Assembly: GCF_007066085.1 (NCBI RefSeq)
Contig: NZ_CP041405.1
Span: forward strand, 868,001 to 932,000
From: Paenibacillus thiaminolyticus
Lineage (GTDB): Bacteria; Bacillota; Bacilli; Paenibacillales; Paenibacillaceae
Direction: 5' to 3'
DNA length: 64,000 bases
In this document: piece after piece, positions 7,712 to 16,548 of the stretch
Position numbering within the stretch: the first letter of the stretch is position 1
How the letters are laid out: every line of letters begins with the position of its first letter
Made by a program: the position numbers and the translations under genes
Notes under the pieces: generated by a model
The model's input: only the letters and a program-made list of their open reading frames with translations
The model's database searches: none
Told to the model about the DNA's origin: nothing

Positions 7712-7740
7712 GTCATATATTTGTCAATTATTAAAACAAT

Positions 7741-8296
7741 CAATTTGCAAGCTCCGTCCAGGATGATGAATAAGTCGCCTAAACGAGAGCGCTGAAAAAA
7801 ACGAGGCGCAGCAGCGATTTCAACATCGCCCTGCCCCTCGTTTTGCTTGTATCTCATTTCGTCCTTGCACTTACACCAATTTCACCAAATGATATTTCTT
7901 CTTTCCTTTGCGGATAATGATGAAGCGCCCTTCAATCGCATGCTCGGCGCCGACGACGAATTCCAGATCGCTCACCCGCTCGCCGTTCAGCGAAATCGCG
8001 CCATTCGTAATATCCTCGCGCGCCTGGCGCTTCGACGGCTCAATGCCAATATCGACGAGCCATTCCACGATATTTTTGGATTCCGCGGAAGCCTCAAACG
8101 TCGGCATTTCCTTGAAGCCTTGCTCAATTTCATCCGCTGTCAATGACCGGATATCCCCGCTGAACAGCGCGGCGGTAATTCGTTTCGCCTGCGCCAGCAT
8201 TTCTTCGCCGTGAACGAATCTCGTCATTTCTTCGGCCAGCGTTATTTGCGCTTCGCGCTTATGCGGCTCGGTGGCACTTTCTCGGCTAGCGCTTCA
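7741..8296 (-). pseudogene. Duplicated 3' end of tyrS with its terminator
   Basis: This stretch is nearly identical to 16424-16976: the tyrS terminator region followed by the last ~142 codons of tyrosyl-tRNA synthetase (an ATG-initiated piece reads 8227-7871). It lacks the whole catalytic domain, so it is non-functional. Relative to the intact gene there are a few substitutions and a one-base loss near 8270 that shifts the frame. Similarity stops sharply at about 8296, where sequence of an IS256-type element begins. The two copies are in the same orientation and bracket about 8.1 kb of IS-rich DNA. Confidence 0.9.
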
Positions 8297-9378
8297 AAAA
8301 GACGAAGGACAGAGGCTCGGTTGGAAAAAATGCGAATGACGCGTTCTCGACGCCGCAACTCGCCATTCAGACGTTCTATAGCATTTGTGGTGCGTGTACG
8401 TTTCCGACAGGTAGCCGGTCGCTGTCGCATCTTCAAAGCCCTCTTCTAAGACCCTCATGGCCTTTGGAGCTTTATCTTAAATGTTTCTTGTGTCCGCTCT
8501 AGCAGTGTACGGGCACTGGTCTCATCAGCAGCTTCGTAGATGGCCCTTACATGAGCCTTCACTACGTCACGGCACGATTTAGGAGCAGCATCTAGAATAT
8601 TACGCATAAAGTGGGTTTGACACCGTTGCCAGGTTACGCCTTGGAAATGTTGCCGAATCGCTTTTACCAAACCACCGTGTTGGTCGCTTGTAATGATATC
8701 AACACCGGATAACCCACGACTTTTGAGGTGCGTAAAGAAAGCTCCCCACGTTGATGCGGACTCGGTATCATCTACGGCATGTCCAAGCAGTTCCCGGTAG
8801 CCATCCGCATTAATCCCAGTTGCAATCATCACGACACGTGAGCGCACACGACCGTCCTCCCGAACTTCGACGTACAGGGCGTCTACACTAAGAAATGGGT
8901 AGGCCTTGTCCAGTTTTCGGTTATTCCACTCCTCTACGAAGGGATCCAGTTGCTTGCAGAGCTCACTAACAGTCGATTTGGAGAACTCCGTCCCGCATAG
9001 TTCTTCAGTGATATTGCTTACCTTTCGCGTTGAGACACCATTGAGCACCATCTCCATCATGGCTAAGATAAGGGCTTGCTCACTACGTTGGTATCGAGAA
9101 AAAAGTTCCGTCGAGAACCGACCGTTGCGGAAACGCGGAACTTGCAGGATTAATTTTCCCACCCGTGTTGTCAGCCGATGAGGATATGATCCATTACGGT
9201 AACCTGCACGTTCTTCTGAGCGCTCATAGTGCCCCGCCTTCAGTTGTTTCGTTGCTTGCGCCTGCAATACTTGATTTAAGATGGACTCTAATAGGGCCGC
9301 TATTCCCGCATCTCTTGATTCGAATAAAAACAGTTAATGCAAAAGTTGTGAATCTGGGATAATCTGGTATTGGGTCAT
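8297..9378 (-). pseudogene. IS256-family transposase, inactivated
   Basis: The minus-strand reading starts MTQYQIIPDSQLLH at 9378, is stopped by TAA at codon 15, and continues in frame as a long transposase body (9267-8455) with YEVREDGRV-type strands, ITSDQHGG and the conserved WQRCQTHFMRN. Near 8455 the frame breaks; the next pieces, VLEEGFEDATA and then NAIERLNGELRRRERVIRIF, are in shifted frames. The final ~40 residues are missing because the sequence joins the duplicated tyrS fragment at about 8296. It has at least one nonsense mutation, one or two frameshifts and a lost 3' end, so the element is dead. Confidence 0.85.
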
Positions 9379-9487
9379 AGCTAGATCCTCCTTTGGAATG
9401 TTGTCTCGACAACCTCATTCTATACGAGGATCCTTGCTATGACTCTTCTTTTTGCTATTTTCTTTTTTACACAGTTATATGGACTCA
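8297..9487 (-). mobile_element. IS256-family insertion sequence remnant
   Basis: The element's 5' end lies at about 9463-9487, where a stretch reading on the minus strand TGAGTCCATATAACTGTGTA plus a run of A resembles IS256-type terminal repeats. The opposite terminus is gone at the junction with the tyrS copy. Confidence 0.7.
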
Positions 9488-9739
9488 GCTAAAAAAAGCG
9501 TCATAATTTGCTAGGATAAATCGTCTTAGTAGTAGATTAGCTCTTTCGGTTACAGACATCTTCAAGGCTACCTTACTTGACTTGAGCGAGGTAACAAACA
9601 AGAAGCTGTAAACCAACTAGAACTTGCCATAGAAAAGAGGGTAGCTTGCATCGAGGAAATGGGGAGGTGAGTTCTTTTTTTATGGTTGGTTTGAAGGGCT
9701 AATTTTTTTATTTTAAATTTATTTTTGAGGAGGATTAAA

Positions 9740-10423
9740 ATGAAGAAATATTTATCGGTTTTACTGACGTTAGTATTGATGTTAACTTTGTCGACGTCTG
9801 TTTTTGCACAAGCGGAAAGCCAGTTTGATGGACAAGCTTTGGCTAAGGCTTTGGTTCATAGTGAAGATGCCCAAGCTTTATGGAGTAAGTATACAGATGA
9901 AGAAAAAACCGCTGTAAAAGGATTAGCGAGCCAGGGAACTTCACTGCTAGAGCAGTACGCTGCTGAAGGAGTAGGTGCTCAAGAGCTCAATGCCAAGACT
10001 GCCGGCCTTTCGGATGACCAAGAACTGGCTGTAGCAGTTGCGCTTGTTCAGGTTGATACAGTTGTCACAGACCTTGTAACACCATTAAAAACTTATACGT
10101 ATGGCCGTCAGGTAGAAGGCAAAAATATAGTTGATGGAGTCCTTTGGAGACAAGAACACTCTATTGAATGGACTGTTGGGTCAGATAATTTCTTGACTTA
10201 CGCGAGCCGAACGGCGACTCCTTATGTTGCTCACTGGGCTATAGGCTGGTCGTTTGACGGGTTAACAACCGATGAACAGGAGGGTGGCCGTGATTGGAAT
10301 TACTATGAATCCGATGTTGTCGGTCATTACAAATTTGAGGTATTAGGTCAACCTGTTCAGAATCAGTACCCTAGAATTTGGCTGCAAGGTTGGTATGACG
10401 GAACCGTTTATTATGAACATTGA
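9740..10423 (+). CDS. Secreted protein of unknown function
   Basis: The ATG at 9740 follows AGGAGG at 9728-9733 with good spacing and opens a classical Sec signal peptide (MKKYLSVLLTLVLMLTLSTS, cleavage likely after VFA). The mature protein has about 200 residues: an alpha-helical, Ala/Glu/Gln-rich first half (about residues 28-105) and a Trp/Tyr-rich second half that looks beta-stranded (WAIGWSFDG, WLQGWYDGTVYY). There are no cysteines and no anchor, so it is probably released. I do not recognise the family. It stands alone between an IS256 remnant and an ISL3 remnant inside the segment bracketed by the tyrS repeats. Confidence 0.75.
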   Translation: MKKYLSVLLTLVLMLTLSTSVFAQAESQFDGQALAKALVHSEDAQALWSKYTDEEKTAVKGLASQGTSLLEQYAAEGVGAQELNAKTAGLSDDQELAVAVALVQVDTVVTDLVTPLKTYTYGRQVEGKNIVDGVLWRQEHSIEWTVGSDNFLTYASRTATPYVAHWAIGWSFDGLTTDEQEGGRDWNYYESDVVGHYKFEVLGQPVQNQYPRIWLQGWYDGTVYYEH

Positions 10424-10441
10424 TTTTAAATACCAAAAAAG

Positions 10442-11740
10442 AGGCTCTTCGCCGCTAGCGATGCTACCAGCATAATATGCTCTATGAAAATTCCAGAAAC
10501 TCTTTGAAAATCGGACAAGGGGATTGGTTCAGATGCGAGCGATGCGTGGCTCCATGCTGTTGCCAATTCCTTTTTCATTTCAAGGCGAAATTGAGCTTCC
10601 CTGCCAGTACATATACCATCGCGATGATGTTTTTCTCAGAACGGTAACCTCTTGCCTTTTCGTTTGGCTGTGCTGTTTGTTGCACCGCAAGGATGCTCAG
10701 TTTTGCAGCAAAAGTAACTGGTTTTATATGGAGATATGGGCATATTAGGCTTACTGGCCTCTGCGAAGCCTGTAGCTTCACCCCTTCGCAGTGAATCATG
10801 CTCATAGAGGCTCCATGTCAAACCTATGCATAAACCTTACTTGTTGCTATATATTGATAAAATTTCTTGGCTGCAGAACTCGCACTTTTCGATTGCAAAA
10901 ACAGTTTGGCGGCTTGGAAGAGGCTATTCACACCTTCCAGTAAACCGTTGTTCAGCTTCGATTTAAACCATCGAATGACGCCGTCATAATGCTTCTATAG
11001 CATTTTTGCGACTTCAACCATCGGCTCTAAACGGCAGCGCAGCCCCCACTGAATCCAATCCTGAAGCACCATAGGTGCAATCGAAGCTAAGAAAACGATA
11101 GATTTCCCGCAGGATCAGCCTCATCCTGTACGCCTTGGCTGTATCAAGATCGCATTCTTTAAGCTTATCCATATCCATTGTTTGTTTCTGGGCATGACTC
11201 AGTTTGTCCGATTTTTCAGCCAGAGATATCGCGTATTCCTTTAATAAACGCCGGTGACATGTCCATACAGACTTCCGTAATGTTGTCTACCTTGCCGCCA
11301 CGGGCCTCTAACTGCTTCTTGCATTCCGCCCATGTACTGAAATCCCGGCCTTTGGTTACGTAAATAACGTTTTTTTTCTTAGTATCCATGAAGATAATTA
11401 TGTAGTTGTAACCGCGCTTAGCCGACGTCTCATCCGTGCTTATTTTAGTGACGTAGGACAAGTCCTGCGCCACGATCGGATTGTAATGATGAAGTATACG
11501 CCACAGCCGAGTATCATGTTCTCCGAGCAACCGACTGACGGCATTCATCGGCATATCCTTGGCAAGCTTGATGATGAGCGCATCGAAATGCAGGGTAAAG
11601 TAATGATTCGGTTTATCCAGTGTCCATGGAACATTGACTCTGGGCTCACCACACTTTGCACATGGGAATAACGCCCGCTCTAGAAACTTGACGTATACGT
11701 CCAATCGCTTGGCTTCCAGGCTGGACTCACCTCACGAATG
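10442..11740 (-). mobile_element. ISL3-family insertion sequence remnant
   Basis: Minus-strand fragments of an ISL3-type transposase occur in order: the zinc-finger and first catalytic region at 11704-11216, a region around 10990-10850 translating as RWFKSKLNNGLLEGVNSLFQ, and a C-terminal piece at 10655-10575 with NEKARGYRSEKNIIAMVYV. GGCTCTTCGC at 10444 matches the usual ISL3 terminal repeat start. Multiple stops, frameshifts and an apparent insertion inside the last third show it is dead. Confidence 0.7.
11216..11740 (-). pseudogene. ISL3-family transposase, N-terminal half with internal deletion
   Basis: The open part (MDVYVKFLERALFPCAKCGE at 11704 to GIRDISG at 11216) contains LLGEHDTRLWRILHHY and the first catalytic Asp in KISTDETSAKRG, as in ISL3 transposases. 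Family members have two Cys-x-x-Cys-Gly knuckles about 45 residues apart near the N-terminus. Here only one CAKCGEP remains and it runs directly into RVNVPW, so the DNA between the two similar knuckles has been deleted, plausibly by recombination between them. A stop follows DISG, before the remaining catalytic residues. Confidence 0.75.
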
Positions 11741-12019
11741 TATCACGGTTCCGGATATGAAGAAGGTCCTCCAGTTGCCCTTCCTTTAGATTCTACTGCT
11801 CTCTTGATTTCCAGTATTAACAGTTTTTCATATGGCGAAGAAGCAAAAAAGAACACCGTTAGCGGCAATGTCATTAAGATAAGGCGCGGAAACCATAATC
11901 AAGCAAAAGAGCAGGTTATCGAAAAGATAGCCCGCTCTTTTTTTTGAAAGAAAATCAAGACTTAACAGGTAGATGGATATGTGTGGCGAAGACCCTTGAA
12001 ACACGAGGAGGCCACGTCC

Positions 12020-13342
12020 ATGAATGAGTATGCGATTTCGCTAAAAAAAACGCTGACATCCCTTATACGAGAAATGGCAGCCGCACCAGCTCCTTATGTC
12101 AAAAACCCTGAAAAAGATTTTACCCGAAAGAAAAAGCTGCCCTTTGAAACGGTGATGCAACTCCTGATCTCCATGGGGGGCAACAGCATATATAAGGAAC
12201 TTTTGGAATCACAAGGCTATGACGTAAACACCGCAACCACTTCCGCTTTTGTCCAACAGAGGAATAAAGTCCTGCCGTCTGCTGTGGAATTCTTGTTTCA
12301 CGCATTTACGCAATCGGTTACGGATATCAAGGACTACCGAGGGTATCGATTACTTGCCTTTGACGGTTCGGATTTGCATATCGCAACTGACTCTGCGGAC
12401 ACGGACACCTATTTTCAAAGTCAACCGAACACGAAAGGCAATAACCTTCTGCATTTGAACGCTGCCTATGACTTGTGCAACAGACTGTACGTGGATGCCA
12501 TTGTTCAGCCACGAAGGTTATGCAACGAGGGAAGGGCGCTGGCTGCTATGGTTGACCGTTCTCCCATCAAGGGCAAAACCATTGTGATTGCCGATAGAGG
12601 CTATGAAAGTTACAACAATTTCGCGCATCTTGAACGCAAAGGGTGGAACTATGTCATACGGGTAAAGGATTTGGATTCCAATGGTATTCTTTCGGGCTTG
12701 CGTTTGCCCTCTAGCGGAGAGTTTGATAGGGACATTCATCTGACACTCACCAAAAAACAAACCAAAGCGGTCAAGGCTCATCCAGAGAGGTACAAGTTCG
12801 TCCCTTCCACGTCAACCTTTGATTTTTTGGATTTGCACGAGAACTTGTTTTACCCGATTTCCTTTCGGGTGGTTCGTTTCGTCCTGCCGAGTGGCGCTTT
12901 TGAGACCGTCATTACGAATCTTACCGCCACGGATTTCCCACCGGGTGAAATCATGTCTATGTATAACATGCGATGGGGCATTGAAACCTCATTCCGGGCA
13001 TTAAAGTACACCGTCGGTCTGACGAATTTTCATGCAAAGAAACGAGAGTCCATTACCCAAGAGATTTTCGCAAGAATGCTCCTGTACAATTTCGCTGAAA
13101 TGATGACCTCGCACGTCGTCATTTCCCAAATGGAGAAACGGCACCCCTATCAAGTCAACTTCACGGTTGCCGTTCACGTGTGTAGACACTTCCTGCGCTC
13201 AAGGGACGATGAACCCTCGCCCGATGTTGAAGCACTGATCCGCAAAAACATTTTGCCGATTCGCCCCGTTCGCCCAGGGCAGCAGAATACGCGCAAAATC
13301 CGCTGGAAATCAGTAGTTAGCTTCGTCTATAGAGTAGCATAA
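12020..13342 (+). CDS. IS4-family transposase
   Basis: The 440-residue DDE transposase starts at ATG 12020 behind GAGGAGG; an upstream in-frame GTG at 11981 lacks a ribosome site. Catalytic residues are visible as LLAFDGSDLHI (first Asp), IVIADRGYES (second Asp) and the C-terminal YNMRWGIETSFRALKY, the Y-(2)-R-(3)-E-(6)-K signature of the IS4 family. The frame is complete and ends in a normal basic C-terminus, so the enzyme is probably functional. It catalyses cut-and-paste movement of its own element. Confidence 0.9.
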   Translation: MNEYAISLKKTLTSLIREMAAAPAPYVKNPEKDFTRKKKLPFETVMQLLISMGGNSIYKELLESQGYDVNTATTSAFVQQRNKVLPSAVEFLFHAFTQSVTDIKDYRGYRLLAFDGSDLHIATDSADTDTYFQSQPNTKGNNLLHLNAAYDLCNRLYVDAIVQPRRLCNEGRALAAMVDRSPIKGKTIVIADRGYESYNNFAHLERKGWNYVIRVKDLDSNGILSGLRLPSSGEFDRDIHLTLTKKQTKAVKAHPERYKFVPSTSTFDFLDLHENLFYPISFRVVRFVLPSGAFETVITNLTATDFPPGEIMSMYNMRWGIETSFRALKYTVGLTNFHAKKRESITQEIFARMLLYNFAEMMTSHVVISQMEKRHPYQVNFTVAVHVCRHFLRSRDDEPSPDVEALIRKNILPIRPVRPGQQNTRKIRWKSVVSFVYRVA

Positions 13343-13427
13343 TTCGTTTCATATGAACATTTTTTTAAGCGGATCATCCCTCCGCTTTGTTTGCTGTACA
13401 CTTTTTTCCTTTCTTGTATACAAAAAA

Positions 13428-13461
13428 GAAACGGCACAGGGCTTTTTCCCATGCCGTTTCG
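13428..13461 (+). terminator. Hairpin at the 3' end of the IS4 element
   Basis: A strong stem (GAAACGGCA with TGCCGTTTC arms, imperfect inside) lies downstream of the transposase gene. It probably insulates the element from neighbouring transcription. Confidence 0.5.
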
Positions 13462-13562
13462 GATTCCATTTTTATTTCCGCTCTTGTCTTGGAGCTAAAC
13501 TTAATGACATTGCCGTTAGCGGTGTTCTTTTTACATGAAGTAAGCCGGTTGCGGGTAAGGGT

Positions 13563-13793
13563 CTAAGGTACATACTGTTGCTTCTCATGCTTGTGGTCAT
13601 TTATATCTCCCTCAATAACACCTTCACTTTGTACTACAACCGAATTATTTTGTGAAGTGTTGAATTGCGAGGCAGTATACAAGAATGCAGCCGTTGCAAG
13701 CCCCATAGCGGTGTAAGCAATCGCTATTCTCATTTTGGCATTTCCGGTCTTCCATAGGATAATGCCAATAACGCTCAGTATTATAAATAACAT
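13563..13793 (-). CDS. Small two-pass membrane protein sharing its C-terminal tail with the M56 protease
   Basis: The 76-residue protein has two transmembrane segments (about residues 1-15 and 23-43) joined by a short basic loop (KTGNAKMR), which places the last ~30 residues outside the cell. That tail (VVVQSEGVIEGDINDHKHE and five more) is clearly paralogous to the tail of the upstream M56 protein: both contain SEGV-x-EG, then ND-H-x-HE and a terminal Pro. ATG 13793 follows TAGGAGAAAG and lies 18 bases after the protease stop, so the genes are co-transcribed. The role is unknown; it may be a substrate, decoy or partner of the protease. Confidence 0.75.
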   Translation of the reverse strand: MLFIILSVIGIILWKTGNAKMRIAIAYTAMGLATAAFLYTASQFNTSQNNSVVVQSEGVIEGDINDHKHEKQQYVP

Positions 13794-13811
13794 GAACTTT
13801 CTCCTATCACA

Positions 13812-14879
13812 TTATGGTTTAAGATGCTTTATTTCGTGTCGGTGATCATTTAAATTCCCTTCTTTGACACCTTCACTTTTAATTGTTACTCCGTTTCTAA
13901 TTTTTGCGAGTTTTGTATCTATTTCAACATCAGGTGCATTTATTGAGGCCCAAACGGCCGACGATAAACCAATCGTTCCCACGATAATTACTGCGAATGA
14001 GGTAGAAAGTATGGTTTTCTTTTTCAGTTTTTTCACATTAAGCATCATATTCAATCTCCTTTTCAATTGTTTTCCGTCACCGGATAAAGATGTACAAAAC
14101 CTAACGGGCAATCCTTTTGAACCTGCCATCACGTTCAGGATCGTTTGACCATATCGTTTCCGTTCGGCATAGGACATTTCTTTCACGACTTCTTCGTCAC
14201 AGGACAACTCGCTCCATATGTGAATATCTTTACGAAGAACGTGAACCAAGGGATTAAACCAATGCAAACTACTTGCTCCTAATGAAAGCGCCTTGACCCA
14301 TAAATCCCTCCGTTTTAAGTGGATCAGTTCGTGGTGCATTATCATATTTAAATCCACATTTATCGTATTATCGATAGGCAGGAATATGGTGGACTTCCAT
14401 AGACCAACGAGAATAGGACTACGGATTGCGGAGCTATATGCCATTTCGACGTTATTTTGAATGTCAAGTGCTTGCTTCATAGAAAGTAGCTTTATTGCAG
14501 CTTCGCTATTCTCAAGAACAGGGATACGGGTACGTTGCAAACTCTTTATAAACCTTCGGTAGCAATAAATCTGCCATGTGAAGTAAGACGCAGCTCCAAT
14601 GCCCCACAGACTTATAAGGATAACGGCTAATTCGGCAGAAATGGTTGATGGTAATCCAGATACAGAATTAGTTATTATTGGTTTTGTAGTAAACGGCAAT
14701 GGAAACCATTGAAAAAGAAGGGCAACAGGCAGAATATAGAACCAAACCGCTAATTTTCCGAGTACATATCGCCATTTTGTTGAAATGTTTAGTGGAATGA
14801 GTCTCAGTAAGAGTATACAGATTACAACGGTGCTTCCCGCAACAGAAAGCGTACTAAGCAGTTCAAGAAGTTTACTCAT
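13812..14879 (-). CDS. M56-family (BlaR1/MecR1-like) membrane metalloprotease without penicillin-binding domain
   Basis: The 355-residue protein has the BlaR1-type transmembrane core with the zinc protease motif HHELIHLKRRD (HELIH at about residues 183-187) and the downstream SELSCDEEVV that supplies the third zinc ligand. BlaR1 itself is about 590-600 residues long because an extracellular beta-lactam sensor follows the last helix. Here that helix (ILSTSFAVIIVGTIGLSSAV) is followed by only ~50 residues ending in a tail with an NDHRHE motif. It is thus a sensor-less or alternative-sensor relative. I start at ATG 14879, nine bases after the blaI-like stop; an upstream in-frame start would overlap it. 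Confidence 0.88.
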   Translation of the reverse strand: MSKLLELLSTLSVAGSTVVICILLLRLIPLNISTKWRYVLGKLAVWFYILPVALLFQWFPLPFTTKPIITNSVSGLPSTISAELAVILISLWGIGAASYFTWQIYCYRRFIKSLQRTRIPVLENSEAAIKLLSMKQALDIQNNVEMAYSSAIRSPILVGLWKSTIFLPIDNTINVDLNMIMHHELIHLKRRDLWVKALSLGASSLHWFNPLVHVLRKDIHIWSELSCDEEVVKEMSYAERKRYGQTILNVMAGSKGLPVRFCTSLSGDGKQLKRRLNMMLNVKKLKKKTILSTSFAVIIVGTIGLSSAVWASINAPDVEIDTKLAKIRNGVTIKSEGVKEGNLNDHRHEIKHLKP

Positions 14880-14887
14880 TGGCCCAC

Positions 14888-15265
14888 CTACTTCCTGGAG
14901 AACCACTGTTTCAGCTCTGCAATATCTTCGTCTGAAAGCCTATCTCCGTCATACAGAGATGAGATCAAGTTTTTAACTGAACCTTGGTATAAGCCGTGTA
15001 AAATGTTCTGTGTTTCCTGAAGCTTATATTCTTCTTGTGAAAGAATGGGGGCATATGAATTAGTTCGGCCTTGCCGTGTGACGATGGATAATGCCCCTTT
15101 GTCCACCAGTCTCGACAGGAAGGTGGAAATGGTCTGTGCCTTCCATTCCTTACCCCGTTGGGCAAAAATGCGTAGCAATTCGGTAGATGTGACAGGATGG
15201 TCATATTCCCAAATCGCTTCCATCAACTCCAATTCGGTTTCAGACAATCTTTGAACTTTGCTCAC
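14888..15265 (-). CDS. BlaI/MecI-family transcriptional repressor
   Basis: The protein of about 125 residues is a winged-helix repressor of the BlaI/MecI type (LSETELELMEAIWEYDHPVT, a helix-turn-helix containing WKAQTISTFLSRLVDKG, and a C-terminal dimerisation helix). I prefer the second GTG (15265) because GAGGT lies seven bases upstream; the first GTG at 15274 lacks a site. Two palindromes of the BlaI type lie directly upstream. It heads an operon with the M56 protease, which in the bla/mec paradigm cleaves the repressor or triggers its cleavage. No beta-lactamase gene is nearby, so the regulated target is probably the operon itself. Confidence 0.9.
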   Translation of the reverse strand: MSKVQRLSETELELMEAIWEYDHPVTSTELLRIFAQRGKEWKAQTISTFLSRLVDKGALSIVTRQGRTNSYAPILSQEEYKLQETQNILHGLYQGSVKNLISSLYDGDRLSDEDIAELKQWFSRK

Positions 15266-15285
15266 GGTGTACACCTCGTTGTATC

Positions 15286-15306
15286 ATTACTACGTATTGT
15301 AGTAAT
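15286..15306. promoter_or_regulatory. BlaI-type operator 1
   Basis: ATTACTAC and GTAGTAAT form perfect eight-base arms five bases apart, just upstream of the repressor start. The half-site contains the TAC...GTA dyad typical of BlaI/MecI sites. Confidence 0.75.
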
Positions 15307-15309
15307 ACA

Positions 15310-15328
15310 TTACTACATTCAGTAGTAA
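15310..15328. promoter_or_regulatory. BlaI-type operator 2
   Basis: TTACTAC and GTAGTAA arms, again five bases apart, lie 23 bases centre-to-centre from operator 1. Two equally spaced sites on the same DNA face suggest cooperative binding by repressor dimers. Confidence 0.75.
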
Positions 15329-15330
15329 AT

Positions 15331-16040
15331 GTCAAGTGAAGTTGGGTTGAGTTGAGTTGAATTTATCACTTTTAAAGGCATCCCTTGTGAGTTGCTTTTT
15401 GTCTAAAGCATAGTTTTTTCAAAATGTACTAAAATGACATTAGGAACGTATCAAATTAATTTGGTACTTTTGGGAATGATCTGATATCAGTAAAACGATC
15501 AGACGAACATAAATTCACACCTGAACAATGGAAAGATATTCTCTCCAAAATGAAAGTGACGAAATATACTGGGAAGACTAACTGAGAATATAACCAAATA
15601 ATTCCAGGTAGGAATTTACTTTCAATGCAACAGGTGAAGGCTATTACAAAACGCTTTCCAAATTCGTAACCTTCGTTATCCTTACCGGCAGGTGAATATT
15701 CAATCTGTGTTGGAAATCCATTCGATGCAAGTATAATTTGGAGCGTCGTTTACGCTATCAGCCTTTTCTAAGCGGCTCGTTAAAGAGTCGCTTTTTCTTG
15801 TCTCACGCGCCAACCAAGTTAGGTACAACTAGCCGGTACGAGTCCGGTCGAGGAAAGAGCCTAGTCACTGACGGAACTGGTGGGAATGCCAATTTACTGA
15901 ATTTGTGTCAATAAATAAGATACCTTGAGTATATATTTACCTGCCACAGCTTTCTTGGAACGAGCTGTTAAGGTCGTACCGAAATAAACGAACATGATCT
16001 TTCGCTCACAAACCGAGCATGAAAATCAGCAGGTTTATCG
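15331..16040. other. Intergenic region with unassigned gene scraps
   Basis: No intact gene is visible. A short plus-strand piece around 15489-15580 translates as RSDEHKFTPEQWKDIL followed by stops, which looks like the end of a lost protein. A hairpin with a T-run at about 15768-15797 resembles an orphan terminator. The stretch 15800-15960 has no open frame and I assign nothing to it. Confidence 0.4.
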
Positions 16041-16063
16041 ACTCTCATATGCTCCAATACTGC

Positions 16064-16317
16064 TAATACATGGTGATCGCTCGAGCCAATCATCTTCCCA
16101 AAGCAGCCTTATGCGAGGGGGTTTGGGCAATCGCTCGCTCCCGAAACACAGAGTTGTCAACGAAGTTCTGGAAAATCGCATCCAAACGCGGCAAGAAAAA
16201 AGCATGTATTTCCATTGCACGGAAGCTATTCGTTATCTGCTATCACATGCTAAAAACAAGCAATCTTACATTGAAGGCGGACCAAGGTTAAGCCCATCAA
16301 GCAAGTTGACGTATTAG
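16064..16317 (+). pseudogene. IS110-family transposase, C-terminal remnant
   Basis: The plus-strand translation contains ALCEGVWAIARSRNTELSTK, then FWKIASKRGKKKACISIARK and CYHMLK, which is the transposase_20 region at the C-terminus of IS110/IS116/IS902 enzymes. Near 16255 the frame shifts and the ending SYIEGGPR is read in the next frame. The N-terminal DEDD catalytic domain is absent, so this is a decayed tail. Confidence 0.65.
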
Positions 16318-16472
16318 TATTCCAAATAATACTTCGCGCATACGTAAGGCCCTACAAATAAAGGGACCGGGCATCCTAGACGAAACCCATCAAGCGTGCA
16401 TTGTGATTTTTACAGAAAACAATTGCAAGCCCTGTCCAGGATGATGAATAAGTCGCCTAAACGAGAGCGCTG

Positions 16473-16520
16473 AAAAAAACGAGGCACAGCAGCGATTTCA
16501 ACATCGCCCTGCCCCCCGTT
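16473..16520 (-). terminator. tyrS terminator
   Basis: On the minus strand an imperfect long stem downstream of the tyrS stop codon is followed by a run of seven T (A on the plus strand at 16473-16479). A near-identical copy lies at about 7790-7845 as part of the tyrS duplication. Confidence 0.65.
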
Positions 16521-16548
16521 TTGCTTGTATCTCATTTCGTCCTTACAC

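Larger units (their letters stand above)
11846..13532 (+). mobile_element. IS4-family insertion sequence, apparently intact
   Basis: Imperfect terminal inverted repeats of about 30 bases flank the transposase gene: AAAAAGAACACCGTTAGCGG on the left (11846) and its complement ending at about 13532. Read-through-blocking hairpins lie just inside both ends (11908-11945 and 13428-13461), a common IS feature. I could not see a convincing target-site duplication. The right end lies 30 bases from the stop of the M56-operon small protein. Confidence 0.85.

Noticed and set aside
13812..14879. Beta-lactam sensor BlaR1/MecR1
   Set aside because: The penicillin-binding domain is absent and no beta-lactamase or PBP2a gene is adjacent, so a beta-lactam role cannot be claimed.
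15800..15990. Possible end of a group II intron or integrase
   Set aside because: No domain V-type hairpin, no reverse transcriptase motif and no open frame could be found.
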